A DNA stretch of 64,000 nt from Ephydatia muelleri (lineage: Eukaryota > Porifera > Demospongiae > Spongillida > Spongillidae), in contig JABACO010000014.1 of NCBI GenBank assembly GCA_013339895.1, forward strand, positions 2,909,125 to 2,973,124, read 5' to 3'. The notes beneath the pieces are model-generated. The model ran no database searches, was not told the DNA's origin, and worked only from the letters and a program-made list of their open reading frames with translations. Position numbers and translations under genes: made by a program. Positions 11,428 through 23,719 of the stretch are shown here, piece by piece (within the stretch, counting starts at the first letter, position 1; each line of letters begins with the position of its first letter).

Positions 11428-11454
11428 CGTACGTGTTAACTATATAGCTTTAAT
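10486..11454 (-). other. Kinase-domain exon (TKL-like) with 5' UTR start
   Basis: A single exon holds the whole kinase domain: Gly loop GRGAYGTV, the Lys in CIAKVI, an alpha-C Glu in FTRECELL, catalytic loop HRDLTASNILL, metal motif DLG instead of DFG, MPPEA for APE, and a late Arg in RPVTSDL. The HRDLTASN form fits the tyrosine-kinase-like group in which RIP and LRRK kinases fall. Catalytic Asp, Asn and Lys are all present, so activity is expected. The start is the ATG at 11427; a second in-frame ATG four codons later matches the paralogue's start context. The acceptor TTTTGCAG at 11455-11462 marks a 5' UTR intron. Confidence 0.85.
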
Positions 11455-12133
11455 CTGCAAAAGAAAAGGCAAAACATAATAAAAACGCTAAAGTAGTAAT
11501 ATCTTATACACCAATAACACCATATATATAGTTTCTACTAAATACTAGTGGAGTATGAAACCTAATCATCAATCGCACATGGCACATTTCAATTGATTGC
11601 TCATATCCAGTAGTCTACAGGTACTTCACACAGGACTGTAACAGTCTTTTGCAATGAGGAAGAGAGCCTGGAAAAAGTAACTGAGTTTTTGTCATCTTTG
11701 GTAAATGGCTTTCTTTGGTAATCTACAAGGGTATTTTTCTTGCCAGGCAAATGGATACAAACATGCATCCCAGAGCTAGAGATGCAGATCTGTAAAGAGA
11801 GCAGAGGGATCAACTTGTGGTTTGCACAGCCTATACTTCAGATACCAATGCTACTGAAAATTTGAATATAGGGATAAAGCTGAAAGCTAGACGCAAGTTT
11901 GCATACAAATGATTGCCACATTTAGAGGATCGATGCTAGGTGCTATCTTAAATAGGAGTCTTGAAATATTGCACACACTATGCTACAAGTGCTTTGCTTA
12001 GTAAACTAGATATCCGGAATAGCACAATCACGTGTTTACTTTCTCTTTGAACAACTAAAACCAAAATAGAACAAGTGAATTAAAAAACATCTGTAGCCAT
12101 TACATTAATTCTGTTTGTGACAGTTTGATTTAT
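11455..12133. other. Upstream region of kinase-UBAN gene
   Basis: No coding sequence recognised. Stretches around 11760-11930 are similar to 41700-41890 upstream of the paralogue, so the duplication included the 5' flank and probably the promoter or first UTR exon. Confidence 0.45.
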
Positions 12134-12450
12134 CAGTGGCGGATGTAGGGTGGGGGCACCCGTGGCACGTGCCCCCTTCTCCCCCCACCCCCTTCCTGTT
12201 CGCCTAATTATTTATTCATCACCTTTGTTAATTGCACTATGAACGTAGAATTAACTATAGTATGTTTCCGTGAATGATGGATAGATCTGGTGCACCACAT
12301 GGCAGCTTTGGTCGCGGCTCGAAAGTATGGATGTGTGTAGCGAATAATTTCTTGTCATGCAAATTACTAACACAGTGAGTGCTACGTTTTGAATAGCGTT
12401 AACGCATTCCGCGCTTCGCGCGGGTCCCCTCTCGTACCCACCATGCCCTT
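12134..12450 (+). mobile_element. hAT element left-end fragment
   Basis: CAGTGGCGGATGTAGGG at 12134 is the same terminal motif as the hAT element at 31392 (CAGTGGCGGATACAGGG). The interior has the palindromic CCGCGCTTCGCGCGGG block (near 12410) also found in the hAT elements at 32.9 kb and 47.6 kb. No right terminus was found. Confidence 0.55.
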
Positions 12451-14225
12451 TTTGTCACTTTACAATTAACTTTTTATAGATGCAATTCCTGGATCCTTAT
12501 TTGCCATGAATTATCGATTGCACACATTTTTTGTCTCTCGCACTCATGTAAATCATGACGGTGTTTCGACCATAGAAATATCTGAATCCATTTTCACCAA
12601 ACACTGCTGAACTAGATTATTGTTCGATGAGAACATGGACTAGGGGTACAGACATAATAAAGCCATGTAACATGACTGATGACTACAATTGCCGCAGGAC
12701 GCTCATGCAGTCAAATCAAGTTCCATATGTGCGCGCACAACTTTGGGCAAGAACTGCTTCGTCATCAAAATGTTGTTCAATGGCAGTACACTCGTGTCAT
12801 AACATTGCTGAGCGGTACAGAGCCTGAAATGGCAACAATACTATTCATACAGTACGCATTGAGGATTATATAGTTTATTCGCAGAAGGCGTGACTGAATA
12901 AACTAATATATTCCATTGCAATAGTAGGTGTACCCTGTAGTACACGTAGGAGGCACACATTTAATTCTAGCTAATATCTTGAACCAAGTATTCACATAGT
13001 TGCTAGTGCACACTACAGCTATAGCATAACATTTGCAATATAGAAGTGAGGAAGATACTCAAAGTGTGAACCATGATTGATACTATGTTATGGGTGGGCC
13101 ATAAAGTGTGCGACAGATTATTAACGTTAACCCCCTTGAATATGATACATGAACATAGGCTCATTACATATTCCAGACTAGGACCAATCGCATCTGTAGT
13201 TTACATAGCGGATGCATACACAACTGAATAATATAATTCCACGCTGGTCTAGGAGTAGATGAATTCCAGAGGTCACATGGCACTGCTGAAATATTTGCAC
13301 ACATTGCACAACATTTGACTATAGGTTCAGCCTAACGGCCTATACTGTGAGAACAGTGCAGATGTTTGACTTAAACATAAGTTATGAACTTATTATAAAA
13401 AAATTGATCATGACGTGATCCTTTCTCCATAAGCAGTTGAAAGCATCTCTCCAATATCCCTTTGTCGTTTCAAGGATCATAACAAGCACTTCGATAGCTG
13501 TCTTGTGTATGAAATCCCATGGCAGACAAAAGGTACATGTATGTCTTTTATGTTACCAGATGCGAAGCTCAACTTCCCAGTATTGATGGCTCTTATGCTG
13601 CATAGCTAAATAGGTGGTCTTGACAGCTATTGTAATGAAACCAGTACAATTCGGAAAACCATTTTCTTGTCGAACTGGCACTTTGGAAAGACATTAATGA
13701 TTTGGCATATAGCCAAACAATGGGTGGTTTTAAGATTTCTGGTCTGAAACACTGTAGCTGCTATGATATAGTTATAGAGATCAGATGACAGTGCCTTGTA
13801 ACTATTGCTGAAAATATTGACAAGGCATTGTGTTACAAGGGAGATGAAGACGAAAAGGTTATGCAACACAGGGCAATTCAACAGCTTTAACTGATCAGTT
13901 GGATATATATCAAAGTATATATGTTCTCAAATCCAAAATGAAATATGGGTTTGAGCATTGTAAGAGAGATTGCTGATAAAATTCCAGGTGCCAAGTACAA
14001 CTGATGATGATGAATTTGTGAGTTCCGAATACTTTGTTGGAGCATATGGTGTGTGTGATGTGACCACTCAAGGGTGAGTGGTTGACCAATTGATTGATAG
14101 CTGCAATTGGAACTTGACAGCAGCACATGTACAATCAATTGGGTCTCTAGACCATGAAAAACACGTGATTGCTTAACCCTAATTCACCCATATATCTCAT
14201 CCACAGAGTGGAGTGATGTGATTAT
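12451..14225. other. No gene recognised
   Basis: AT-rich sequence with only short chance open frames. The last few hundred bases may be the decayed 5' part of the hAT remnant that follows, but I could not align it. Confidence 0.4.
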
Positions 14226-14900
14226 ATGCAAATGAATTTACCAATTGCAAACTGCAGAGGCCAATGCTGCAATGCGATTTCTAACATGGCAGGCTATCAA
14301 AATGGAGTTGCAGCTCCAAAGCAACTTAGACACACACAGCAGTGGACATGCTTTGAACCTTGTGGCCTTAGATGTGGTGAAAAGAACAAAATACTTTGCA
14401 ACACTCGACACAGCCTGTGAAATACATGTATCTAAACACGTAAAGTTTTGACCAAAACGGAAATCCATTTTCCATCAACTTAAAGCTCATAGAGACTCCT
14501 GGGTTATGTACACTGTGCCAAACACATTGGACAGTTTGTGCTGCATCTTTGCAAAGCATTATTAATAACTATGTGATACTCACTGCATTACGGGATGATG
14601 CTGTGACTGGCACAGCTAGCAACAATGGGTAAATTTGACCTCTTTGGTGCAGTGCTAGCTGGGCACCTATTAATTTGAAACATGGACAACTTCAGAAGAG
14701 TGCTGCAGGGTCCAACATTTACAGATTCAGAGGATCAGCAATGCATGATGTTTACTTGTCAAACACTCAGTAAGATGCATTCCTCTGAAAATTTAATTTT
14801 GACCTTTTCTGGGAAGGAGTAACACTTCTCCAAGGCGTGCAAGAGCCTTTTCTACCCAGAAAAAGAAACTAAAGTGCCTAGCTATTCAGAAGTAACAATG
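14226..14900 (+). pseudogene. Decayed hAT transposase (ZMYM/DUF4371-like)
   Basis: Across several frames of the + strand the sequence resembles the middle of hAT transposases: a GHALNLVALDV-like block near 14345, a PKRKSIFHQLK-like block near 14455, and an LFGAVLAG-like block near 14640 followed by a DNF..LQ motif near 14690. These occur in the order found in intact family members. Multiple stops and frame changes show that it is dead. Ends are approximate. Confidence 0.6.
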
Positions 14901-15539
14901 CCCCTTCAGTGAGCCCTCGGACACCTGACCATGAGAACATGCACCCTTTTGAACACTTCAAATAAGTCACCCACTCCATAATAGTAATTGGCCATACAGG
15001 TTTTATTATTAGCTCCTACATCCTGAGGTTTGCAACCTAACATCTAGAACAAGAAATCATTCAATGGTTCTAGTACAAGTTGCATTTTGCAACAGAACTG
15101 AGGAATAAAGTGGAATCATTATAATATGACATAATGACCCAGACTTTGGTACAAATGCTATGGAAATTGCCTGCTATAACACAGACTGGGGGGCTTATTT
15201 CGTATTGCTTTCGATGGGAGGTTATGGTGGCTATGGTGGCTATGCATGTGGATTGTTTGTAAATGAGGAGAAGGCAGGTAGGGGTTAGTTAATGAATCAG
15301 TCGATTATTAATACTTTCAGACTAGGAAATCACGCAACTGATGGCCCCTTGAACATGGCTCGGAAGTAATAACAGTGGCGTAGGAATGCCAGGGAATGTC
15401 CAATTTGCATAAATTTGTAATAATATGTGTTTGACATCTACACTGCAAGCTCTATGCGCAAATGTTCAATCATATCTACGTTCCGACACTCACCCCTGTT
15501 CCATGTACGCCTCTAAATCAATCCTATGAGAGCCATCCG
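14901..15539. other. No gene recognised
   Basis: No exon seen. A CAGTGGCGTAGGAATGCC sequence near 15373 resembles another transposon terminus, but no partner end was found. Confidence 0.35.
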
Positions 15540-16068
15540 ATGCCCGGGATCAGGATAGCCTCCCACATAATTTTTTTTTAGTTAGAGCATACCGACGGCT
15601 TATAACTTCATGGTACCCCAGTGGTTACTATTTTAATCAACCGTTCATGCGTCACTGTTGATGTACGCCTACACTGAAATTCTAAAAGACGCACAACGTT
15701 TACCCACTTTTAATACGCGATAACATTGGGACTCGCTAAGTGCTTTTTGTTGTGTCAGCAGCAGTTGAGGCATCATTGGCTTCGTTAACGCGCAAGACAT
15801 ACACCCACTGCACAGATTAATACGCAGTCATAGTATGCCTCTACTTTCTATCGGAATACACGTACACCGGTACACCGATCGCGGGCCAGACGTTCAGCAA
15901 AGCCCCCTTTAAAATGCAATCCAATTTACCTTACAGACAAAGCTTCGTTTATTCAGTCAAATCATAGATAAGTAGCATGTCATTCCGGGTTTATCTTGCA
16001 CGACACCTGTATCTGACTTACTGGCGTACGTACTAAAGCTACGATACAGGCCTTCCGTTTTTTGTAGT
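15540..16068. repeat. Dispersed repeat shared with 47.4-48.8 kb
   Basis: Blocks here recur in the same order near 47430-47520 and 48490-48730: the AGCCTCCCACAT...GTTAGAGC block, the TTCTAAAAGACGC block, the GCTTTTTGTTGTG block and the CTGTATCTGACTTACTG block. It continues into the Merlin fragment at 16069, so this is probably the flank of a Merlin-type transposon. The second copy is interrupted by a hAT insertion, this one is not. Confidence 0.6.
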
Positions 16069-16380
16069 TTATGAAAATACGGAATATGTTTTAATAATAA
16101 ACATGAATACATGTATACATTGACACACAAAAAATAACATAAACTCGCCTAAATAAGTGTCTAATAATTCTCTGTGCGTTCCATCTTCGTTTGTGTTTTT
16201 GCTTCGCCTTTTGCTACACACTTTCAATGTTTGGTACATCATAGGGTCAACGAAGTTGTAAGTGTGGTTGACTGTAAGATGGTGGTAACCTAGCGTGCCT
16301 AGCGTATTGTAAGCAGCCCAGAGATCCGATATTATTGTATTTCCTGGCACGATATGCTGGCGAATCATCATGTCCAGCAA
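16069..16380 (-). pseudogene. Merlin (IS1595/ISXO2-type) transposase C-terminal fragment
   Basis: The 103-residue frame contains the typical series PGNTIISDLWAAY (second catalytic Asp), VNHTYNFVDP and LLDTYLGEFM. The region normally holding the third acidic residue is altered, and there is no N-terminal half with the first Asp. It is therefore a truncated, decayed copy. A more complete relative lies at 52521-52996. Confidence 0.75.
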
Positions 16381-16464
16381 TTGCGGACTTGAATAATTGA
16401 ATACCCGTTAAAAATTAATTGAATGGGAAGTCTATGGAGAAATGTCTTCGAACGCGCACCGTTC

Positions 16465-17231
16465 TTAACCTTTAATCTCCAGACGTCCTACGCGTAGGAC
16501 GACGGTCCTACGCGTAGGACGCATGTTAAAATTAGTTTTTGCAAACCCATATGAACAGAGAACAAACCAAAAACTCATTGTACTGTAAAAATGGTTAGTA
16601 ATTCTGAATATACTGGTACTTCCTTGCAATTCTTCAAAGACTGTCAAATACAGTCAATAATAGATACATGTTATCGTGAAGCAACTTCAAGAACCAACAA
16701 GTAATGTTGGAAAGATCAGAACGACGTTCAAAACAAGGGGGATAGTGAGACAGGTCTTTGGCACTAGGAAAATAAAAAAGTACATTTGGAATTTGCTAGC
16801 TCCACAAGCGTATGAACAATACTTATTTGTCAGTCGCATGTCTTGGAATAGCCAAGTGAATGGACAAATCTTGAAAACGCACAGTGTGTTTTCAGTACAA
16901 ATGGCTAAATCGTTTAGAGTTAGACAACTGCCATAGAATGCATTAAGTAGCACACACATCAAGCCTCAAAAAACATCCAATAAAAGTTATACTTGTCATA
17001 CTTTTTTCTGTGACAATTAAATTGTACGCATAATGCATTTTTAAGTACCGCATCCTGTTTTTTGCATCGTGTAACCAAGAGCGTGATTAAAAAAAAGGGA
17101 TTTTCAATTGGTAAATTAAGCATGGTAGACACATCAAACAACAGTAGAGAAATGGATTGCATTTCTATTTATGATAAATTTTCAAATATTGGTCCTACGC
17201 GTAGGACCTAGCTCTGGAGATTAAAGGTTAA
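16465..17231. mobile_element. piggyBac-like non-autonomous element with TTAA duplication
   Basis: TTAA (16465-16468) is followed by CCTTTAATCTCCAG; the inverse, CTGGAGATTAAAGG, ends at 17227 and is followed by TTAA (17228-17231). TTAA target duplication and a CC start are hallmarks of piggyBac. The subterminal regions carry a 16-bp palindrome GTCCTACGCGTAGGAC at 16485-16500, 16505-16520 and 17192-17207. The interior has no recognisable transposase. It is related to the element at 25451-27465. Confidence 0.8.
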
Positions 17232-17929
17232 ACGTAACATAAATGTCAAGTGGATTATGATACAGCTGAAGATAGCCGATCGTTTTTGTGTTCTGGTTGT
17301 GTGTATGTGTTTATGCGTATGTATATGCATTTGCATGTTGCATGCCCATCTGTATCGAGTAGATACATAAAAAAAATTACTCCTGTCCCTCCCTCTATAT
17401 CCTAATTTGCTTCCCCCCCCCCCCCCCCATTCACACACTCCTCTCCTTCCTGAATTCCTTGTGAACCGCTCCATAACTGGTACATACCATTCTTCTCTCT
17501 TCCTCCCTCATCATTCAACATGCTAGCTGAAATGGAAGCCATCCTGTGCATGAGGGACAAAGTAAGGTTAAGCCTCCAATAGGTGCTCTGAGCAGACCTT
17601 GTCAGTTGGCCTCTATGCTCACCTATCAGAACATACTTTGTGCCTAGACTCAAGACACTGTGATTGAAAGGACATTTCCAAGTACCAAGCTTATGTGTGA
17701 ACACAGATGGACACAGCTTTTGTATTGTTATAATGTGTATTGTATTGAATTGTATTGTTTAAACTGGTATAAAAAAATTATAACAATAGCAAGGGATATG
17801 TGATTGGTTATTTATACACATTATATGCACAGTGCAATATGCCCCTCCCCTTAACGGTAACATTGTCCACAAGAATATTTGAGTGGTTGTTAGTTGGAAT
17901 GTGCCCCTCCCCATCTTTCATCAGCCACC
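17232..17929. other. No gene recognised
   Basis: AT-rich with a C homopolymer near 17413-17429. No supported exon. Confidence 0.35.
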
Positions 17930-18265
17930 CTCCTATTACTCCCCACCATCACCAGCACTTTCACCCATCCTTACCATCACACCTCCCTAACATCCTCCCA
18001 ACCATCACCTCTCACTCCTCCCAACAATCACACCTCCCTAACATCCTCCCAACCATTAGCTCTCACTCCTCCCAACAATCACACCTCCCTAACATCCTCC
18101 CAACCATCAGCTCTCACTCCTCCCAACAATCACACCTCCCTAACATCCTCCCAACCATCACACCTCCCTACAATCACACCTCGTCCCTGCCACTTAGTAC
18201 CTAACATCACACCATACCCACCATCCTCCCTATACCATCACACCCTCCCTATTACCACATCTACC
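17930..18265. repeat. CT-rich minisatellite, 51-bp period
   Basis: The CATCCTCCCAACCAT segment recurs at 17991, 18042, 18093 and 18144, exactly 51 bp apart, with degenerate flanks. The period is a multiple of three, so overlapping frames stay open, but no protein features support coding. Confidence 0.85.
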
Positions 18266-18324
18266 CCTCATAATTGAGTGGTTGTGATCAGTGTGCTGAT
18301 TTAACCATATCGTCATTTATTTAT

Positions 18325-18363
18325 TCATGATGATGGTGGTGAGGTGGTGGTGAGGTGGTGGTG
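18325..18363. repeat. GGT-rich microsatellite
   Basis: Imperfect GGTGGTGA units (GATGATGGTGGTGAGGTGG and following). Low-complexity sequence, not coding. Confidence 0.7.
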
Positions 18364-18539
18364 CCAGTGATGATTTCAAATGCACCTGCCTATATATCAC
18401 ATTCTGCACTATATGTGACGGCTTTTACTGTGATTCTTGTCGTGGCTTTTCCTGACCTCACCTCTTTCAAATACAGCAACCTTTTGGGGCTAATTGCAAT
18501 TAAATGGTTAGTTCAAATTGTTTGGAATACTTTCTGCGA

Positions 18540-18806
18540 AACCGAGGTGTGATAGGTCATACTGTAGAAATCGAAATGCTTATTAGTGCGCAGGAAGTAC
18601 AATGTAGGACACCAAGTAGGCGAACAGTGGGTTTTTGGAGGCTACGATGTGGTAGACCAAGTAGGTTGTATGGTTCCTGTAGACCGTCGCGACGCAGCCA
18701 TAACGTATTTCATTTTCAAAAGCAAGACAAAAGAAGCATTCCCAATTAGAGCCCATACTTTAGACAAGACAGTGACACTGAGCTACATCGCGAAAAGAAT
18801 GCTTTG
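18540..18806 (+). pseudogene. Merlin transposase N-terminal/middle fragment, frameshifted
   Basis: One frame reads EIEMLIS..., and after a frame change another reads RRKYNVGHQVGEQWVFGGYD followed by VDRRDAA. Merlin transposases have this region around the first catalytic Asp (consensus IDES...RRKYN.G..V...WVFGG). The catalytic Asp position reads as Glu-Met here and the frame is broken, so the copy is inactive. Confidence 0.7.
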
Positions 18807-19373
18807 AGGTACCCTGCTGGTTACGTACAGTGTACCTTGGTCATTGTTAAAAGATTAAGAAATCTAGGCAAAAAACAAAAAGATCACACAAAAATCATGG
18901 AGGTTACGAAGGACACTGCCTGCTAACTAAACTATTTGAATTGACATCATGTGTATTGATGTGTTGTGAAATTATTTTATGGTGGCATCTTTTTCTCTGA
19001 TAAGTGGGTTGCAGAGGCCATCCTGATACAAAGTACCGCAACCTTTTGAAGCACAGAAATGGAAATTTTTTTAAATTCTTCAGGTAAGTATATTATTATG
19101 CATAGTTTCAACTGATTAACATCATTCTGGCTTTTCCATACAGGAACAATTGTACAAGCATATGAGGATACTTTAATTCTTCAAATGCCCGCCACACATT
19201 GTGAGTTATTACTATCTTTAGATAGCCAATACAGTAAGTGCCGATCTTGCTATAGAATACAAACTTTGCTTCGTACTGCATTAAGTATAGATACATTAGT
19301 AGGATATCTAGTGATAGGAGTAGCAAAACAGATACTACAAGCCACGTAAACCACGGGATGAAATGCGTAAAGG
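18807..19373. other. No gene recognised
   Basis: No exon supported; it separates the Merlin fragment from the P-like transposase remnant. Confidence 0.35.
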
Positions 19374-20250
19374 TTGCAGAAGCAGCATGGCTCCATCTGT
19401 TGCTTGCAGAAGAAGCTTGTTTATCTGAAGTCAAAAATTGCGAACATAACTGATGAAATTGGAGTGAACTGTTGTGCAGAGACAACAGCTGATTTATCCA
19501 ATATTATGGCAGTAGAGCATCACAACATGTCGAAGTCATACCCTGAGGGGTCATTCCAAAGAATATTTTGGGACCAGCAGTGCGAAGCTTCAAAGCATAA
19601 CAAAGCTTGTTCCATGCATGAAATGGCATCCGCTTATGATAAAGTGGTGCTTGTTTCTGCGGTATAGGTCCAGTGGTGCCTAAGACCTTTTTTGAGACTG
19701 TATAAAATTACCATCGCAGCGCATACTTAGGGATTATGCCCATGTTGTTACTATAATGGGTTTCTCATTACAATTGGATCAGCAGCTAAAAAAATCCGCA
19801 GACATGGAATCACTTGCATCCTTGATGAAATGAAGATCCAAGAGGATCTCGTGTATGACAAGAATAGTGATGAGCTGATCGGATTTACAAACATGGGAGA
19901 TATCAATAACCACCTTATTGAATTTGAGAGAACTGTCAATGACCAACCTACTCCCACACTTGCTGACAGCATGCTTGTATTTATGGTTTGCGGCCTATTC
20001 ATACCCTTGAAATTTCCATATGCACAATTTCCCTGTTCAAGTGTTACTGGGGATCTTCTATTCAATCCTGTGTGGGATTCAGTACATCGGCTAGAGAGAT
20101 GTGGCTTCCAGGTAAAATGCTTATATAACGACGCAGACTGATGCAGCAACTGTGCATTCTGTCCATGTATAGGTGATGTGTATCACCTGTGATGGAGCAT
20201 CAGCAAACAGACGATTCCTAATGCTCCATGGTACCAAACCTGCGTGACTT
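19374..20250 (+). pseudogene. P-element/THAP9-like transposase remnant
   Basis: Fragments in order: SFQRIFWDQQ near 19554, LDEMKIQEDLVYDK near 19821 (first catalytic Asp region), ELIGFTNMGDINNHL, then LVFMVCGLF...FPYAQFPC and GDLLFNPVW. A GT-AG intron (about 20113-20172) leads to ITCDGASANRRFL, with the second Asp. This series is typical of the RNase H-like P-element transposase family (THAP9 relatives). The N-terminal THAP finger and the C-terminal part are missing, and the WHP region is scrambled, so it is a degraded copy. Confidence 0.7.
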
Positions 20251-21160
20251 CACATCCTTAGCTTCTCATATTTGAGATCTGCATGGATTCTTGCTTTCCA
20301 CTTTTTGTGTCAATAGCAGCAGAATGATTGGTGTACTGCCTGGTATATGCTTATAGTATACAGAAGATTGGGTTGCAAAGGTATTCTCCAAAAGTGATTC
20401 TGCAATGAATATGAATAAATTGCATTGTTTTAGTCATGAATGTTTTTTGTTTCTCTTACCACAGAACCCAGTGGGACAAAAAGAATACGTAAGGGTTCCT
20501 TGTATTTTCATTTGTGTTTAGAATCATGTGTCATGTGCCTACCCATTCAACGTCCTAATTTGGAAAAGGTGAAAGTATACATCCCTCAATTTTATAATGG
20601 TTGGACTTGTATAAAATTGGGGAGTATGTTTTTTTTTAAATTGCAATAAATATCATTAACATTAACCTACTCTAGCAAAATTGTAACACATGTAAAGACA
20701 CTATAGAAATCTCCCTTCAAAGTGCTTAAGGTCACCAACAAAAACAAAATAATTATTCAAATGGTATAAGAAATAACAAAATAACTTGGGGAGTGTAGGA
20801 AGAATATATATGGAAACCAGGCTGTATACTCTAACCCTATCTGTTGCATGGTATGGCTGTTTTCTGTGTTGGTACATTAGTATTATCATAATAATTAATA
20901 CTAACAAGTAATATAATATTATTTCTTGACATACTGTAAGTTATACTGTACAGAAGTAGTGTCAGCTGTTAGTTAATTCATACATTTCATAAACCATTAA
21001 AGTGATCAATACACCTGTAAATAAATAGAGGAGGTGAGATATAAAATCTCAGGTTGTTAAAGTACGCTTGCATGTGTTTGTACTACTGCATGTGATGCGT
21101 AGGCCTATTCCTGTAAAAATTAAGAATGCTGGCTAGCTAGAATATGGTTGTTTGTTTCAG
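20251..21160. other. No gene recognised
   Basis: AT-rich; the end is an intron of the next gene, since TTTGTTTCAG at 21151-21160 is a good acceptor. Upstream exons of that gene were not identified. Confidence 0.4.
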
Positions 21161-22841
21161 TTGCACCCGAATCTCAGCCATCATCAGATCGGCCACCCAA
21201 AATGATGAAGAGATCGGCTGCAAAGAATCTAGCCCAAGACAATGCTGAACAAGAAAACATCACTCAAAGTAACACAGAAAATACCCCAATTGCAAGAAGA
21301 AAGGGAAAAGTTGTATCTACAGTATATAGGTCGCATTCGTCATGTGACTTGCATCAGAACAGTGCAGAGTGGGATACAGGAGGAATGATTTTGCATAAAT
21401 GGGCATGCCCTCCTGTCAATTTTGAACAATATACGCTTTGTGAGCTTATTATAGACTATGATACATTTTTAAATGGATATGGCGGATTGACATGTTCAGA
21501 AGATGCTTTTGTGCTTTGTAGTTGGTTAATACGTCAAATAGGCATTACCACACCTATAGTATCAGACAATATATATACAGAATCAAAAGAAGTTGAGGTG
21601 TGCTATGTGCTTGATCATGATGAGTTTTTCCCAATTGCACAAATCCTTCAACCATTCATATGTTCTTCACACTTTAAATGTGATGTTGGCTTAGTCGTAA
21701 ATGGTCTACTTGCATTTTGTATGGAAATTAACTCCTCTCTAATGGAAAAAACAGTTGCAAAACTTGCGGCCAATCTCATTGATTTGCTTCGTTTCATTCG
21801 TCACTTTGATACAAGCATCACTGAAATAGAAGGTTTTGCCTTTCCAAACAACGCAACGAAGAACTATGTTTCAAAAGTTACTGTAGAGTGGAAGCACTTA
21901 AGGTTTTATGTGTATGTGAATGAGAATATTTATCCTTTGAAGGCACAGATAATTAATGCAGTGAAAAGTGCATATGAAAGGCAGTGTTCCATAGCTAAGA
22001 AATTGACCTTATGTCCAAATCCTGTCAAATATTCTGTTCCTTATTCGGATGCAGATTTGGAAATGTTGCAACAACTCAAGTTTTAATTCAGCAGCAACAG
22101 CAACTTGTTTTAGTTCAGAAGGAGTCGGCATTCTCATTGCTATTTGAAGATGGCGCTTTCTATTACAAGTTCTCTCCTTACCCGTCTACTAATAGAATCT
22201 TGACGATTTTGGAAAAAAACTCAAAGACTGCAGACGGCTCCCTTGTGCTTCCTATCAAAGTGTTGACTGTTCTTGATAGTATGCTATTTTTTGTGTTTGA
22301 TGCACAGGACTATCAGTTTGAACTATTGAACTGGGAAGAACTTTTGTCATGCCTTTTTCATATAGCCAGTGGTGTGAAACTGGCACTGGATGCATTACAT
22401 GGATTGGGTTTTGCACATACTGATGTACGGATTAACAATGCTTGTTTTCATAACAACCAGGTGACCTTGATAGATTTTGATCGTGCTACATCATGTACCA
22501 ATACGGTAACTACATCTAACCATTTTATGTATAATAATCAAGGTGGAAGAGAAATGACGTCTGTATGTGACCTTGATTGGAAGCAGCTTGGGCTAATGAT
22601 ATTAAGCATTATTACATCAACAACTCAAACACAATTGACTATTGATGATGTGAATGCACAGGATGAAGACTCGGTGGTGCGTTGTTTAGTGTTTGATTAC
22701 AATTGGAATGCTGCTGCAGCATATCATCTTCCAAAGGAGAAAGACATTTTATCTGTATTCCAGAGGAAGAGCACAGGAGAGGATGGGAGGCAACCAAAGA
22801 GGGAGGCACTAGGGGAAGGCGCACCAGAGGAGAGAAGCTGA
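21161..22841 (+). pseudogene. Nuclease-like plus kinase-like (Crinkler/CR-effector type) gene, frameshifted
   Basis: The exon starts after the acceptor at 21160 in phase 1. The first frame (to 22086) has a basic disordered N-terminus and a globular domain whose core CDVGLVVNGLLAFCMEINSS has the Asp...Glu-x-Asn spacing seen in restriction-endonuclease-fold domains. The second frame (22087-22841) is a divergent kinase-like domain with HTDVRINNACF (catalytic loop) and VTLIDFDRA (DFD in place of DFG), without a clear Gly loop. The two halves overlap in different frames around 22011-22086, implying a one-base frameshift. The nuclease-kinase pairing fits the Crinkler-RHS-type effector families described across eukaryotes. 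It may be pseudogenised or carry a sequence error. The family call is moderate; catalytic activity is unproven. Confidence 0.55.
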
Positions 22842-23719
22842 ATAATGCTAAATTAGGGCTGATGCATGGCATAATTGTGATTGTTCTTCTTTCATCGCTG
22901 TTTGCACCACTTTACACATTCATTAATGTATTTATGGACTCAACTTCTGAACGGTTAATGCTATGCACTTGTACTTTATCCATGCGGATGTTGCAAGGTC
23001 CGATGTTGCGTATCTTCAGTTAGGTGCTGAATTCGGTACATATGCAATGAGACGAATGAGTATTTTCCCCAGGCAACAACTGGCTGGAGTTCGGCGCACC
23101 TTTACCCTTTAAATATAAATTCATTGTGTTCAGCTAAGCTAGCAGTTTATTTTTACTTTGGCTGAATTACACAGTCAAATGGCTTGGATGAAAAGACCAA
23201 TCAGACGCTTCAGAATATGCTTGCGATTGTGGATCAGAAAGATCAGTGGGATAACATCAACAACAGGTAGTAAAGCTTCTACACATCACATAGCATGTGA
23301 TGACGATTGGCAACCTCTCCATTACCGCATGTGTCACAAAGTAGCAAGGTGGTATAGTCCAATGACAATCTTGACACTACATAATATGAGAGACCAAAAG
23401 CTCAGAACATGCACGCAGGCAGTCTTCCCATGATAAATAAGACTCCCTCAAGTATCAACCTCGTGATTAGACCCATTCAATACTTAACATTGCCCACTGT
23501 AGCAGTGGGGGGAGTATAGATGAATTTCACCAACGTGCTAAGCCCATAGGCAGGGATTCCAGGTGTTTCCAAATTCATAGCACAGAACCTCTAGTACCAC
23601 CTGCTGAGCAAGGGTTAAAAGCTGAAGTAGCTAATTCAGAATAAAACTCCAGCAAAAGAAAAAGGAAAAGATCATTGCTAAGCATCAGGAATAATAAACG
23701 TACCTGATGGCTATCCTCT
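22842..23719. other. No gene recognised
   Basis: No supported exon. The 23158-23433 open frame lacks any recognisable motif. Confidence 0.35.

Noticed and set aside
17800..18277. Two overlapping Ser/Pro/His-rich frames
   Set aside because: Explained by the 51-bp CT-rich minisatellite.
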